Of a stretch of DNA of 64,000 nucleotides, positions 1 through 8,757 are shown piece after piece. The translations under genes were made by a program, and so were the position numbers. The stretch lies in IMG/VR virus record IMGVR_UViG_3300045257_000193, positions 1 to 64,000 of that record; one strand, written 5' to 3'. A model generated the notes under the pieces. That model was not told the DNA's origin. It made no database searches and saw only the letters and a program-made list of their open reading frames with translations. Every line of letters begins with the position of its first letter. Within the stretch, counting starts at the first letter, position 1. The stretch is from a virus.

Positions 1-95
1 GTTTCAATAATATATGGATTTTTTACCCATACTCCATTTTTACCTTGTCCAGTTTCTACTGGCAAAACATTGATAACCGTTCCTTCAACATTCAT
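1..95 (-). CDS. DUF3127 single-strand-DNA-binding-like protein (5' part only)
   Basis: Only the first 31 codons lie in the window; the gene runs off the left edge. The visible N-terminus (MNVEGTVINVLPVETGQGKN, then GVWVKNPYIIET) matches the start of the Bacteroidota DUF3127 family, an OB-fold-like small protein often found in phage DNA-metabolism regions. I chose the ATG at 93-95 because the family begins there. No promoter is evident. The family match rests on a short stretch and comes from memory, so function is inference. Confidence 0.6.
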   Translation of the reverse strand, partial: MNVEGTVINVLPVETGQGKNGVWVKNPYIIE

Positions 96-159
96 AATTA
101 CTATGTGATTTTTATATAAACAAATATACGTAATTTTATAATTACAATGCAAATAATAT

Positions 160-480
160 TTACAAATTAATTATAAAACTTTCATCTAATCCTTCTTCCC
201 GGATAAATAAATTGCATATGCTGGCATTCATTTTATAGAACTCTTTGGCTTCTATTTCAAGAATTTCCTGCATCTTACTTATATTACAGATAATCGGTCG
301 ATCTTCATATACAGAACATTTGTTATCGATATACTTCTCACAAATACCTGATTCGTTGGAATATGGGAATATTAAATCCGGCATTGATTTTTGAATAGAT
401 AAAGCTTCACTAAATTCTTTAAGATTATATATTCTTTGGCAACATAATCCACAACTTGTGCATGGGAATTTATCAATCAT
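160..480 (-). CDS. YkgJ-type CxxCxxCC putative metal-chelating protein
   Basis: A 106-residue protein with an N-terminal CTSCGLCC cluster (residues 8-15) and two further cysteines in the pattern NKCSVYEDRPIICNI. This is the layout of the YkgJ family of putative zinc- or iron-chelating proteins. The family's biochemical role is not established. It sits divergently from the structural gene at 569 and may be an accessory cargo gene. A palindrome and a TATCTTTA box lie just upstream. Confidence 0.7.
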   Translation of the reverse strand: MIDKFPCTSCGLCCQRIYNLKEFSEALSIQKSMPDLIFPYSNESGICEKYIDNKCSVYEDRPIICNISKMQEILEIEAKEFYKMNASICNLFIREEGLDESFIINL

Positions 481-510
481 AATTTTTTTATTAACTAAAC
501 ATTAAAGATA

Positions 511-524
511 AGACTTTTAAGTCT
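511..524. promoter_or_regulatory. Palindrome between divergent genes (operator candidate)
   Basis: AGACTT and AAGTCT form a perfect 6-bp inverted repeat with a 2-bp spacer. It lies in the 88-bp gap between the reverse gene ending its 5' end at 480 and the forward gene at 569. Position and symmetry suggest a dimeric repressor site. No binding protein is assigned. Confidence 0.3.
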
Positions 525-540
525 AAACATTGCATTTAGG

Positions 541-548
541 TATTTTTG
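541..548 (+). promoter_or_regulatory. TAnnTTTG -7 box for the tail-protein genes
   Basis: TATTTTTG is a perfect match to the Bacteroidota -7 consensus and lies 20 bp before the ATG at 569. The -33 element is weak (a TTTT run around 515-518). It would drive the fibre and lysis genes to the right. Confidence 0.45.
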
Positions 549-568
549 TTTATATAAAAACTAATACT

Positions 569-1009
569 ATGGCTTTAAAGACATTAAGATATATAGCCGG
601 CTCAGGCGGATTCCCTTCTGCCGGATCACTCCCAGCAGCAGTAACAAAAACAGGAACAATTACTTCTTTATTAACTATTGTTACCGGAACGGGGACGCAG
701 TTTACTAAGGATTTAGTAAGAGGTCAATATTTATACAATTCATCAACTAATGAGGTTAGAAAAATAACAGGTGTATCAAATGATACTACTTTAATAATTG
801 AGTCAGCATTCACATCTGAACTATCTGCTTCTGCAGTTTATATGACTGAGGCTCAATATGTTTCTATTGCAATAACAGCAACGGGTGGGGCATTTAAAGA
901 CGGAGTTGCAATAGCAACCGGTCAATTTATATCATTCAATAGTGATTCGGCAATATCCCCATTCACATATTCAGGAAGTTTAACATTTGACGTAGGATAC
1001 ACCGAATAG
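569..1009 (+). CDS. Virion appendage / fibre-associated structural protein
   Basis: A 146-residue protein rich in Gly, Ser, Thr and Ala. It contains a segment (TGTGTQFTKDLVRGQYLY, then RKITGVSNDTTLIIESAF) of a beta-rich module I recognise from many phage tail and fibre proteins. I chose the ATG at 569 over an in-frame ATG at 530 because 569 follows the -7 box at 541 and the upstream residues look non-coding. The fibre gene follows after 2 bp, so the two are probably co-translated and may assemble together. Confidence 0.6.
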   Translation: MALKTLRYIAGSGGFPSAGSLPAAVTKTGTITSLLTIVTGTGTQFTKDLVRGQYLYNSSTNEVRKITGVSNDTTLIIESAFTSELSASAVYMTEAQYVSIAITATGGAFKDGVAIATGQFISFNSDSAISPFTYSGSLTFDVGYTE

Positions 1010-1011
1010 TT

Positions 1012-3930
1012 ATGAGCAGAAATAATATATTAGTAATCCCGCAAGGGACAGGTGGAGGCGGCGGCGGTGGAGGTTTGACTTCATTTAATGGTCGCACAAC
1101 TCCAGCAGCAGTCCCTACAGCTGGCGACTATGATACATTTTATTATACTAAAGCACAAGGGGATGCTAGATATCTACAACTTGGCAATAATCTTTCTGAC
1201 TTAGCTTCAGCATCTACAGCCAGAACAAATCTGGGACTTGGAACACTTGCTACTCAAAATGGTGTATTTTCTGGAACTTCTTCCGGAACAAATACCGGAG
1301 ATCAGACAATAACATTAACCGGAGATATTACTGGTAGTGGCTCCGGATCTTTTGCAACTACTATTGGTGCTGGTAAAGTAACGAATGCGATGCTTTCCGG
1401 ATCAATCGCATATAGTAAATTATCTCTTTCTGGAGCACTATTGCCTACCGATTTCCCTAATCAATCAGCAAATGTTTTCTTTTCTGGTCCTTCATCTGGA
1501 TCAGCTGCAACTCCTTCTTGGAGAGCGTTAACACTTGCTGATATGCCTGTATTTACAGGGTATACTTCCGGTCCAGGTGTAATTAGTTCTACCGATACAG
1601 CATTTACAGCCATTCAGAAATTGGATGGTAATGCTCAAAAGAATAGAGAAACAGGTACAATATATAATGAAGGTTTTGCTTCAGGAACAATAGCCACAAA
1701 CTATACTGTAATAGGTGGGGCTGGCCCAACGTTTACACTAACAGGTAGTTCTATTGTTGTAAGTGGTGGAACGGGTGTTTATACGCAAGGGATTTCATTG
1801 AAAGATTATCCGCTTGTTTCTGATAGATGGTTATGGACTGCTGAATACACGCTTGGTGACGTAAATACTGCTGGAATTGCCTTTGGCGTTTATTCTGCAA
1901 CGCGGTCTTTAATAATTCAGCTTGACACGACAACATCTGCGACATCTGTATTCAAAATACAAGATGGATCATTTGACATTAGTAATACTATTAATGATTT
2001 CAACTCAAGTATAGCGGTAGCATCAGGAGATTCTATTCGAATTTCAATTGAGTATCTTGATAATAACTTAAATGTTATCGCATATAATAAAACTGCAAAA
2101 ACAACATTAAAGTATACCTTCTACTTCTCAGAAGGTGGTGCTGCAACTCCGGCTGAATATACATATGGGTCACCTACTATATTTGCAATTGGTGGTAATA
2201 ACCATGCAGTCACGCTAAGTACTATTAAAGATAGGAATCTATATAATTGTGATTACTTCTTTACAGGTGATTCAATAATGAAAGGATATTCTGGTTGTGA
2301 TGCAGAATATACATTTGTTGGATTGCTTAGACAGGAAGGAATTTCTCTTGCTAAACTGGCTACCCACTCAGCCGTTATATCTGATTTCAACAACCAGGCA
2401 TACATAAACTATTTATTGAAGGTAAACCCGACAATAGCAATAGTTAATTTTATTGGTACAAATAGTGTTGTAGGTGTCGGTGCAACTCAGGCAGTTATTG
2501 ACTACAACGCTTTGGTTACGCGCCAGAAGGCTGCTGGATTTACAGTAATACATATTACAGCTCTTGATAGATCTGGCGTAACTGCTGGGATAAATACATT
2601 TAATGCAAACATATTCTCTACATATCCAACAGATACTATTATTGATGCAAATGCAATAATGGGTGCAAACTCTTCTGGATTAATGGATGGAATCCATCCT
2701 TATGTAGAAGGACATAGAATATTAAAAAATGCAATCAAGCCTTATCTGCAAGTTAAAACAAGTACAATTCCAAGACATTTTGTAGACAGAAGTGCGCGTA
2801 TTTTATCATTAAGTGGTAATACTGTATCAAGTAATGCAACATTTACAACAACAGATACTTCATTAACATTAAATACTGCAAACTTCTCAAACTTTACATT
2901 TAATGGATATATCTCTATATTCAAAACATCTACCGGAGAAACTGAGTTGGCTTCTTATAATGGGCGTGATTCAACAAGTAAATTAATAGGCGTAACTAGG
3001 GGCTTATACAATTCAACAGCATTAGCCATTGCAAGTTCTAGTGATGCTGTTATATCTACTATATTAGATATAAAAAGTGCAAGCCAAATTTCAACACCAT
3101 ATTATACTGAAAGAGTGGTACCTTCTGGTGGTGGAACCGGATTTGTATGGAATAGGCTTGGACCAATGACAAATGGCGATCAATACCACTGGCATGTTAC
3201 CACTGCTTCAAACCTTGTTAGATTTTCTTCTGTAGGAAGTTTATTTATGCGTTATACGCGTAACGCTACTACCGATGTAGTTGAACAAATGTACCAAACA
3301 TATACATCAGGAACACTCACAACCAATTATAGACAATCGTTAGATGCTAACGGGCTATTTATATTAGTTGCTGGAGCAGGTTCTACTTCTTATGTTTGGG
3401 CTGCTGATGCATCAAGAAACTTCTGTATTGGGAGCAACACTACAATATATAGAACAACAAATGCTGGAGGTAACGTAACAGCACAAATATTCTTAAATCC
3501 AGCTCAATCTGTTACTGCTGGAGTAGGGTATGCTTATGATACAACGAATGGAATGTCATTTACGCAAGGTAATGGTACTAGAATGGTTGCTGGAGCAGCG
3601 TTCAAACCTATTAACTTAACAGCAACAGCTGGTAGTGAAGCTATGGATTTAGGTGTTTATACTCAAACGGGCGGTACGGCAATGGCGGTACGTGCAACAT
3701 TTGGAGCTTCTACATTAACATTAATTGATGCTTATAATTTAGTAGTAGGCACAACAACAGGCACAAAAATAGGTACTGCAACAACACAAAAAATAGGGTT
3801 TTGGAATGCAACGCCAGTAGTTCAACAAACTGGTGGGGCAGCAACAGCGGGAGTAGCATATACAAGTACAGAACAAGCAATGTTGAATGCGCTATATACA
3901 ATGGCTCGTAATACAGGGTTACTATCTTAA
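1012..3930 (+). CDS. Tail fibre/spike with SGNH (GDSL) hydrolase domain
   Basis: A 972-residue fibre protein. The N-terminus has a glycine run followed by fibre-like low-complexity sequence (TSSGTNTGDQTITLTGDITG). Residues about 410-580 form an SGNH hydrolase: block I FTGDS with Ser421, block III GTNS with Asn484, and block V DGIHP with Asp559 and His562. Such domains in tail spikes remove O-acetyl or similar ester groups from surface polysaccharide. The C-terminal third is beta-rich and ends in a motif (GTATTQKIGFWNATPVVQQ) seen at the ends of many phage fibres, probably for trimerisation. It is followed by two small genes and the lysis cassette. The domain assignment is strong; the substrate is unknown. 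Confidence 0.85.
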   Translation: MSRNNILVIPQGTGGGGGGGGLTSFNGRTTPAAVPTAGDYDTFYYTKAQGDARYLQLGNNLSDLASASTARTNLGLGTLATQNGVFSGTSSGTNTGDQTITLTGDITGSGSGSFATTIGAGKVTNAMLSGSIAYSKLSLSGALLPTDFPNQSANVFFSGPSSGSAATPSWRALTLADMPVFTGYTSGPGVISSTDTAFTAIQKLDGNAQKNRETGTIYNEGFASGTIATNYTVIGGAGPTFTLTGSSIVVSGGTGVYTQGISLKDYPLVSDRWLWTAEYTLGDVNTAGIAFGVYSATRSLIIQLDTTTSATSVFKIQDGSFDISNTINDFNSSIAVASGDSIRISIEYLDNNLNVIAYNKTAKTTLKYTFYFSEGGAATPAEYTYGSPTIFAIGGNNHAVTLSTIKDRNLYNCDYFFTGDSIMKGYSGCDAEYTFVGLLRQEGISLAKLATHSAVISDFNNQAYINYLLKVNPTIAIVNFIGTNSVVGVGATQAVIDYNALVTRQKAAGFTVIHITALDRSGVTAGINTFNANIFSTYPTDTIIDANAIMGANSSGLMDGIHPYVEGHRILKNAIKPYLQVKTSTIPRHFVDRSARILSLSGNTVSSNATFTTTDTSLTLNTANFSNFTFNGYISIFKTSTGETELASYNGRDSTSKLIGVTRGLYNSTALAIASSSDAVISTILDIKSASQISTPYYTERVVPSGGGTGFVWNRLGPMTNGDQYHWHVTTASNLVRFSSVGSLFMRYTRNATTDVVEQMYQTYTSGTLTTNYRQSLDANGLFILVAGAGSTSYVWAADASRNFCIGSNTTIYRTTNAGGNVTAQIFLNPAQSVTAGVGYAYDTTNGMSFTQGNGTRMVAGAAFKPINLTATAGSEAMDLGVYTQTGGTAMAVRATFGASTLTLIDAYNLVVGTTTGTKIGTATTQKIGFWNATPVVQQTGGAATAGVAYTSTEQAMLNALYTMARNTGLLS

Positions 3931-3935
3931 TAATT

Positions 3936-4169
3936 ATGACAAAAGAAGAAATTACATCGCAGGCAATAGTTGAAAATATAGGACAGGATGAACAAGATTC
4001 AGCCCTTACTATGTTTTCAGTAAAAATTCAAGATTCAGAATTTAAATATGGGATTGGAATTGATTTAGAAGCTGGCAAATCAAGACTAGATGGATTGAGT
4101 GAAAAAGAGCAATTTGAACTAGTAATTTCAGAAAATTTGAATGATATTTACGATAAGTTAAACCAATAA
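3936..4169 (+). CDS. Hypothetical acidic protein
   Basis: A 77-residue acidic protein with no motif I recognise. It starts 5 bp after the fibre gene and precedes another small gene, so it may be a fibre chaperone or assembly protein; that is inference from position only. Confidence 0.5.
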   Translation: MTKEEITSQAIVENIGQDEQDSALTMFSVKIQDSEFKYGIGIDLEAGKSRLDGLSEKEQFELVISENLNDIYDKLNQ

Positions 4170-4180
4170 ACAAACAGAAA

Positions 4181-4654
4181 ATGAAAGTATTACCATTAGA
4201 TTTAGCACCAGTAGCAACATTAATCTCTACGTACGAAGAAGGGAAATTAGTGTCAGGGCTATTACTGGAACCTACATTAACAACAGGAACTTTGAATCGG
4301 TTAATTAAAATAAGATCTAAATTCTTGGCTGCAAACGAAGATTACGAAACAGCAAGATTGGCTATTGGCGATAGAAATGGAATTAAAGCAGGAGACGTAT
4401 TAGATGAAAATAATGAAGATCATAAACAATTCTTCATTGAATTTCAGGAGCTTATTTCAACTCCGGTAGATATTGATTTTACTTCAGTGTCACCTGACTT
4501 TATTGACAATATTGTTATTTCTGAAAGCAAAATAATCGACGGATTTAAAGACAATCTTGAAGCATTATATGTACTTCTGGAGATTATTAAAGGTGAATAT
4601 GAATATGTAGCGCCTGTTAAGGAAGCGGTATTGACTCCTGAGATTACTGAGTAA
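4181..4654 (+). CDS. Hypothetical protein between fibre and lysis genes
   Basis: A 157-residue, mostly helical acidic protein without a recognised domain. Its TAA overlaps the ATG of the next gene (TAATG), suggesting translational coupling with the papain-like enzyme downstream. Possible roles are tail assembly or host-surface processing; neither is shown by the sequence. Confidence 0.55.
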   Translation: MKVLPLDLAPVATLISTYEEGKLVSGLLLEPTLTTGTLNRLIKIRSKFLAANEDYETARLAIGDRNGIKAGDVLDENNEDHKQFFIEFQELISTPVDIDFTSVSPDFIDNIVISESKIIDGFKDNLEALYVLLEIIKGEYEYVAPVKEAVLTPEITE

Positions 4655-5229
4655 TGATTGACTTAACTAAAATACAAACAGGTGACGTAATGTTTCTACG
4701 GGTTCGATGGAATCCGTGGAACATTAAAACCTATTTGTCCAGGCTAATTAATTTCGGAATTAATTTTTGGGATGGATTACTAAACGGCGTTTTCGGAGCA
4801 GATTATACATATTGCCCATGCAACCATGTGGGCATATTCATTAATGAAAATGGTACCATATATTTATGTGAAGCGGATGAATTTGGCTTTACTAGGAAAA
4901 TATCCAGCATAAGACTTCGTGATATAAACAATAACGATATCTGGGTTAAGAGATTCCCAGATTTAAATAACGTAGAAGATGACATAAATAAAATGCTTGG
5001 AACTAAGTATGATTATGGTTTTCTTATTCGTGAATTTGGCGATCTATTGACAGACAAAAAGTTTGAAGGTTCAAAGATGCATGATTTTAAAGAGGGTGTT
5101 TGTTCAAATATAGTAGCAAAGATATTAAATTCAAGTAACCCGGATCTATGTAAAAGTCCTTATAACTATACACCAAAGGATATTTACTTTGAAAAAGGTG
5201 GCATATTATTAACAGATATATATAATTGA
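4654..5229 (+). CDS. Permuted NlpC/P60-like (YiiX-type) papain-fold enzyme
   Basis: A 191-residue protein with the motif order of circularly permuted NlpC/P60 enzymes: GDVMFLR near the N-terminus, a histidine in CNHVGIFI (about residue 58), then a late cysteine in GVCSNIVAKIL (about residue 150). Members hydrolyse amide or ester bonds in peptidoglycan or lipids. It opens the lysis cassette and its TGA overlaps the next ATG, so it may be a second cell-wall enzyme beside the glucosaminidase. The cysteine/histidine assignment is by pattern only. Confidence 0.65.
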   Translation: MIDLTKIQTGDVMFLRVRWNPWNIKTYLSRLINFGINFWDGLLNGVFGADYTYCPCNHVGIFINENGTIYLCEADEFGFTRKISSIRLRDINNNDIWVKRFPDLNNVEDDINKMLGTKYDYGFLIREFGDLLTDKKFEGSKMHDFKEGVCSNIVAKILNSSNPDLCKSPYNYTPKDIYFEKGGILLTDIYN

Positions 5230-5660
5230 TGGATACACTATTGATGGAAGTCGCAAAATATTCATGGATAGTAGCCGTAATGGTTGCAATGTTTCTGCTT
5301 ATTTTGTGGCTTCTATATAAAATTAACAACAGCAATATTGATAAGGTAAAAACGGAATTAATGACTAGCATTAATAATGTGAAAATTGATATGATAGAAA
5401 ATGCCAATAAAATAAAAATTGGTGTTGATAAGGACGTTGTAGTCCTTAAATCAGATCAGGACCATCTATCAAAACAGCTTGAAGAGGTTAAGTTTAATAT
5501 CCATAATGTGAATAAAAACATGGTAACTATGCAGCACGATGTTAGAACTATGAACCGGACTATGGATAAGGTGAGTCACACGCTTACACTTCTGTCGATT
5601 CAAATGGGCAGCAATTTAAAGGATGCGATAAAGGATAGTATTGATAATCTAGGAGAATAA
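5229..5660 (+). CDS. Membrane-anchored coiled-coil protein in lysis cassette
   Basis: A 143-residue protein with one N-terminal membrane segment (about residues 10-30), then a long helical part with heptad-like spacing. I start it at the ATG at 5229-5231, which overlaps the previous TGA. The layout suits a membrane-tethered lysis accessory (spanin- or holin-accessory-like) protein, but no family is recognised. Confidence 0.6.
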   Translation: MDTLLMEVAKYSWIVAVMVAMFLLILWLLYKINNSNIDKVKTELMTSINNVKIDMIENANKIKIGVDKDVVVLKSDQDHLSKQLEEVKFNIHNVNKNMVTMQHDVRTMNRTMDKVSHTLTLLSIQMGSNLKDAIKDSIDNLGE

Positions 5661-5663
5661 ACT

Positions 5664-6176
5664 ATGAAAATGACACCACAAGATTTTACTAAAGTATACT
5701 ATCCTTATGCCTTACAGTGTGAAAAAAGCACAGGTATTTCTGCGTTAGCTATACTAGCCCAGGCGGCATGGGAAAGTGGATGGGGTGAACACACTATAGA
5801 TAATAATTTCTTCGGTCAAAAGGATTCTGATAAGGATCACTCAAATGCAAAATTAGTAACAACTACCGAATACAGTTCAAGAGCTGACCTAAAGTTCCCG
5901 GAAATAATTTCAATTACGCCATATACTAATTCGTTGGGGCAAAAAAAATATAAATATTTAATTAAGGACTGGTTTACAACCTACTCAACTCCAGCTGAAG
6001 GATTTGAAGATCATGCACAGTTCTTTATTCGTAATCCAAGGTATTCACAAGCCATGAAAGTAAAGGTTGATCCAGAATTATTTATACAAGAAGTTTCTAA
6101 GGCTGGCTATGCAACAGATCCTAACTACGACAAGAATTTAATATCTATTGTTCATACATTAAAGAAATTTATATAA
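5664..6176 (+). CDS. Endolysin: glucosaminidase-type peptidoglycan hydrolase
   Basis: A 170-residue glucosaminidase (FlgJ/LytF-like, GH73-type). The signature AILAQAAWESGWGEH carries the likely catalytic Glu37, followed by NNFFG, the typical block of this family, and a C-terminal YSQAMKVK...GYATDPNYDKNL segment. It has no signal peptide, so it should need the holin candidate next door to reach the cell wall. It is flanked by membrane-protein genes with a TAATG overlap downstream. Confidence 0.88.
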   Translation: MKMTPQDFTKVYYPYALQCEKSTGISALAILAQAAWESGWGEHTIDNNFFGQKDSDKDHSNAKLVTTTEYSSRADLKFPEIISITPYTNSLGQKKYKYLIKDWFTTYSTPAEGFEDHAQFFIRNPRYSQAMKVKVDPELFIQEVSKAGYATDPNYDKNLISIVHTLKKFI

Positions 6177-6466
6177 TGAACAAGATACTTTCATACATAG
6201 GCGCAAGTTTCGATACCACAAAAGAAGGTGCCAGCGCGCGCAAACTTACAGCCTTTTGGTTTGTAATGCTCACTACATATATAGAAATTAAGCATGTAGA
6301 CAAGGAAAGTATAGTTATGATATCGTGCATTGATGTGGCTGCAGCATTTTTATGTCTATCAATTATTAGTATTACTGATATAATTAATTTAAGAAGTGGT
6401 AATACCACTGTAAGTAAACAAGAAATTACAATTAAGGATACTAAAACTGAGTCGCCAACACAATGA
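6176..6466 (+). CDS. Holin-like small membrane protein
   Basis: A 96-residue protein with two hydrophobic segments (about residues 26-38 and 46-70) and a hydrophilic, charged C-terminal tail. It lies immediately after the endolysin with overlapping stop and start. Size, topology and position are those of a holin; no family signature is recognised. Confidence 0.6.
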   Translation: MNKILSYIGASFDTTKEGASARKLTAFWFVMLTTYIEIKHVDKESIVMISCIDVAAAFLCLSIISITDIINLRSGNTTVSKQEITIKDTKTESPTQ

Positions 6467-6885
6467 TATACCCAGTCATAATCATACTAACAGTTCTAAT
6501 CCTTATCACAATTGCAGGTTATTGTAATGGGGTAATGGATTATATAAAAATGCATAACCTGGATTCTGAAAGCTGGAAAAATAAATGGGAGTGGATAATT
6601 ACCGAAAATGGAGAAGAAAGACAACCGTATATAAAACAATGGTATTATCTAGGATTGTATTCACCTGCATTTAAAGAAGAATACCCATTCTCAAGCACTA
6701 TTTTAGTTTTCTTAACCGATGAATGGCATAGTGAAAAGTGGACAATGTTTCTGATGTACGAGTTTATTATTTCTACCGGATTTGTTTGCTATGAAAACCT
6801 TGATTGGTGGTTAGTTCCAGTCGGAATAATTATCTTAAAAACAGTGCGTGGCTTAGGATTCACCTTAAAATACGATAAGAAATGA
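6463..6885 (+). CDS. Membrane protein of lysis cassette
   Basis: A 140-residue protein with an N-terminal membrane segment (residues 4-22) and one or two more near residues 95-130. It is rich in Trp and Tyr. It overlaps both neighbours by 4 bp. No family is recognised; it could be a holin partner or a membrane-remodelling lysis protein. Confidence 0.5.
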   Translation: MIYPVIIILTVLILITIAGYCNGVMDYIKMHNLDSESWKNKWEWIITENGEERQPYIKQWYYLGLYSPAFKEEYPFSSTILVFLTDEWHSEKWTMFLMYEFIISTGFVCYENLDWWLVPVGIIILKTVRGLGFTLKYDKK

Positions 6886-6959
6886 AATATTATAACGCGC
6901 TAATGATTGTTGTTGTAATTGTAATAGCTATATTACTATATATGAACAACGTTAAGTAA
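6882..6959 (+). CDS. 25-residue single-span membrane peptide
   Basis: A very short reading frame, MKYYNALM then a hydrophobic stretch of Val, Ile and Leu and a YMNNVK tail. Its ATG overlaps the upstream TGA and its TAA overlaps the downstream ATG, exactly as in the other cassette genes, which is the main reason to believe it. A small membrane peptide here could modulate holin timing. Confidence 0.5.
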   Translation: MKYYNALMIVVVIVIAILLYMNNVK

Positions 6960-7486
6960 TGTTTGCCATCGGACCGATATTAGACTTTATTAAAAATCTA
7001 TTCCCATTCATTGTTTGCGGAGTAATATTCCTATTATTTCACTTGTGGCAAAAGTCACAGCAAGAGTTAGAAAATGCTAAAACTATTGCTGGATTTAAAG
7101 AGTCGCACTTCGCTATCAGTAAGGATCTATTAAAAGAGCAACTTCAGAATAAGTGGAATGATTCAATACTAACAACTAACGGATATAAGACAAAGAATGT
7201 ACAGGCGGTCACTAATATCCATTACCACAAGACAGAAATTGTAAGCAAGGACTCTGTGGTGACTATCATGGATTCTTCCGTGTGCATCGATTACAATTAC
7301 AAAGGATTTAAGTTAAGTGGGTGTAATGGCACCTATACGGACGATCGGGACTTTGCTGCAACGGGGTTTGTAATCAACCAGCCTACTAAAAGGTTTTTAT
7401 TTATCAAGTACCGTAAAAGGCCAATACTAAAAGCATGGACCTCTTACGGGGATACTCTAAATGTTAGTTTGATTCAGAAGAAGTAG
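6959..7486 (+). CDS. Spanin-like membrane-anchored lysis protein
   Basis: A 175-residue protein with one N-terminal membrane segment (about residues 12-30), a helical stretch to about residue 70, then a beta-rich C-terminal domain with two cysteines. Inner-membrane anchor plus periplasmic domain at the end of a lysis cassette is the layout of an inner-membrane spanin. No lipoprotein partner was found nested within it. It converges with the reverse operon ending 3 bp away. Confidence 0.5.
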   Translation: MFAIGPILDFIKNLFPFIVCGVIFLLFHLWQKSQQELENAKTIAGFKESHFAISKDLLKEQLQNKWNDSILTTNGYKTKNVQAVTNIHYHKTEIVSKDSVVTIMDSSVCIDYNYKGFKLSGCNGTYTDDRDFAATGFVINQPTKRFLFIKYRKRPILKAWTSYGDTLNVSLIQKK

Positions 7487-7489
7487 GTA

Positions 7490-8044
7490 TTAATAAATGC
7501 CTAAGTCAATAAATATTTCCTTGTCTGTAATCTTTTGTATAGAAGGATTTGATCCTCTCATTTCTAATACAACAGGGACTAACACCATTTCCTCATAGAA
7601 CACTTCTTGATATTCTCTAAACATGAATTGCTTGTATCTGTTGTCTTTGCCTAATAGGGTTATGTACCTTCCATCATATTCTACGCGGTAATCTCCAGCA
7701 AAGTGAGGTTCTATTGGTACAGTAATAACAGTTGGAGGCTTATTGACACCTTCAACCATTCCTTTATCAACTGAGAACTGGTACCACTTTTTAAGCTCTT
7801 CCTTCTTCTTTCCAACTTCTTGGCGCATATATGTTGTATTGATATACATAAGCTTTTCTTCGTCTAACAATTCCATGTACGCTACGATATGAGCGAACTC
7901 TTCAACTAGGCGTGTGTTATTACTTTTTTCTTGTCCATTCTGCACATCATCCAGGCCAAACACAATTGCCTTACTTGCGCGCTGAGCTGTCTCACTACAT
8001 TCTTCTGCCAACTTTGTTAGCAGATATTGAACTCGATTCATCAT
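7490..8044 (-). CDS. MazG-like all-alpha NTP-pyrophosphohydrolase-related protein
   Basis: A 184-residue protein whose first about 80 residues follow the MazG-like pattern: EECSE (Glu14, Glu15, Glu18) and later EEFAH (Glu48, Glu49). In this fold the second motif is normally EExxD; here His52 takes the Asp place, so activity is uncertain. The last about 75 residues are an extra beta-rich part of unknown function. It is the last gene of the reverse GroES operon and overlaps the stop of its upstream neighbour. Two adjacent ATGs are possible starts. Confidence 0.6.
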   Translation of the reverse strand: MMNRVQYLLTKLAEECSETAQRASKAIVFGLDDVQNGQEKSNNTRLVEEFAHIVAYMELLDEEKLMYINTTYMRQEVGKKKEELKKWYQFSVDKGMVEGVNKPPTVITVPIEPHFAGDYRVEYDGRYITLLGKDNRYKQFMFREYQEVFYEEMVLVPVVLEMRGSNPSIQKITDKEIFIDLGIY

Positions 8045-8757
8045 AATATTTTTGTTCTACAATAATGTATACTATCCTGAACACCGCCTTTTGCGGGATC
8101 GTACTTGTTGCGTGGGTCGTTGTGACAATCACATGTCTGATTAATCACTTTTGCGATTATATATTCCTGCCTCATTACATAATACTTCTTGCCTTCTATC
8201 TCATTCTCAAACTCGGAGTTCTCAAAGAAATGAATGGTATCTCCAACTGTAAAATCAACCGCGCCACCAATGTACGGAGATGGCACATGATCTACTATTC
8301 CGGTTAAACTTTGAATCTTCTCTATACTATACAGTAAGGCGCTTTCAACGCTTTTCTTAGGAGTTATAAGTACGTGTCCGGCGATAGTTTTAATCTCACC
8401 GTCGCGGACCACACATATGATGCTGTCATACCTAACCTTCAGATACATTTTATCTTCATGCACGATCAGGTTTTCATCATTGAAGGCAATGTAGTAGAAG
8501 TAGGCTTTGTCGCCGACCTTAACTTCCATTTCACAATCCTGCAGCTTATGGTACGAAAAGTCCATAGCATCCGATCCAAGTCGATCCGGAACAGATACAA
8601 CCTCGCCGTAAATACGAATACGATCATTTGGGTTGTACGTTCCGTCATTAAATGCCAGCTTTCCGTCATAAAGGAATAGGGTGGTGCCACCGATCTGTAA
8701 TTCGTTTTCTGACTTCTTATATACCCTTAGTAGGACAAAATCTTTTGAACACTTCAT
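8041..8757 (-). CDS. Tandem GroES-like protein
   Basis: A 238-residue protein that reads as two GroES-fold repeats. The first (residues 1-115) has DFVLLRVYKK, GEVVSVPD, VKVGDKAYF and YDSIICVV. The second (about 125-215) has GHVLITPKK, TGIVDHVP, FTVGDTIHF and EYIIAKV. Both follow the co-chaperonin strand order. It overlaps the true GroES gene upstream. Fused or double GroES folds can act as a heptamer cap or as an unrelated beta-barrel scaffold; which applies here is unknown. Confidence 0.65.
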   Translation of the reverse strand: MKCSKDFVLLRVYKKSENELQIGGTTLFLYDGKLAFNDGTYNPNDRIRIYGEVVSVPDRLGSDAMDFSYHKLQDCEMEVKVGDKAYFYYIAFNDENLIVHEDKMYLKVRYDSIICVVRDGEIKTIAGHVLITPKKSVESALLYSIEKIQSLTGIVDHVPSPYIGGAVDFTVGDTIHFFENSEFENEIEGKKYYVMRQEYIIAKVINQTCDCHNDPRNKYDPAKGGVQDSIHYCRTKIL

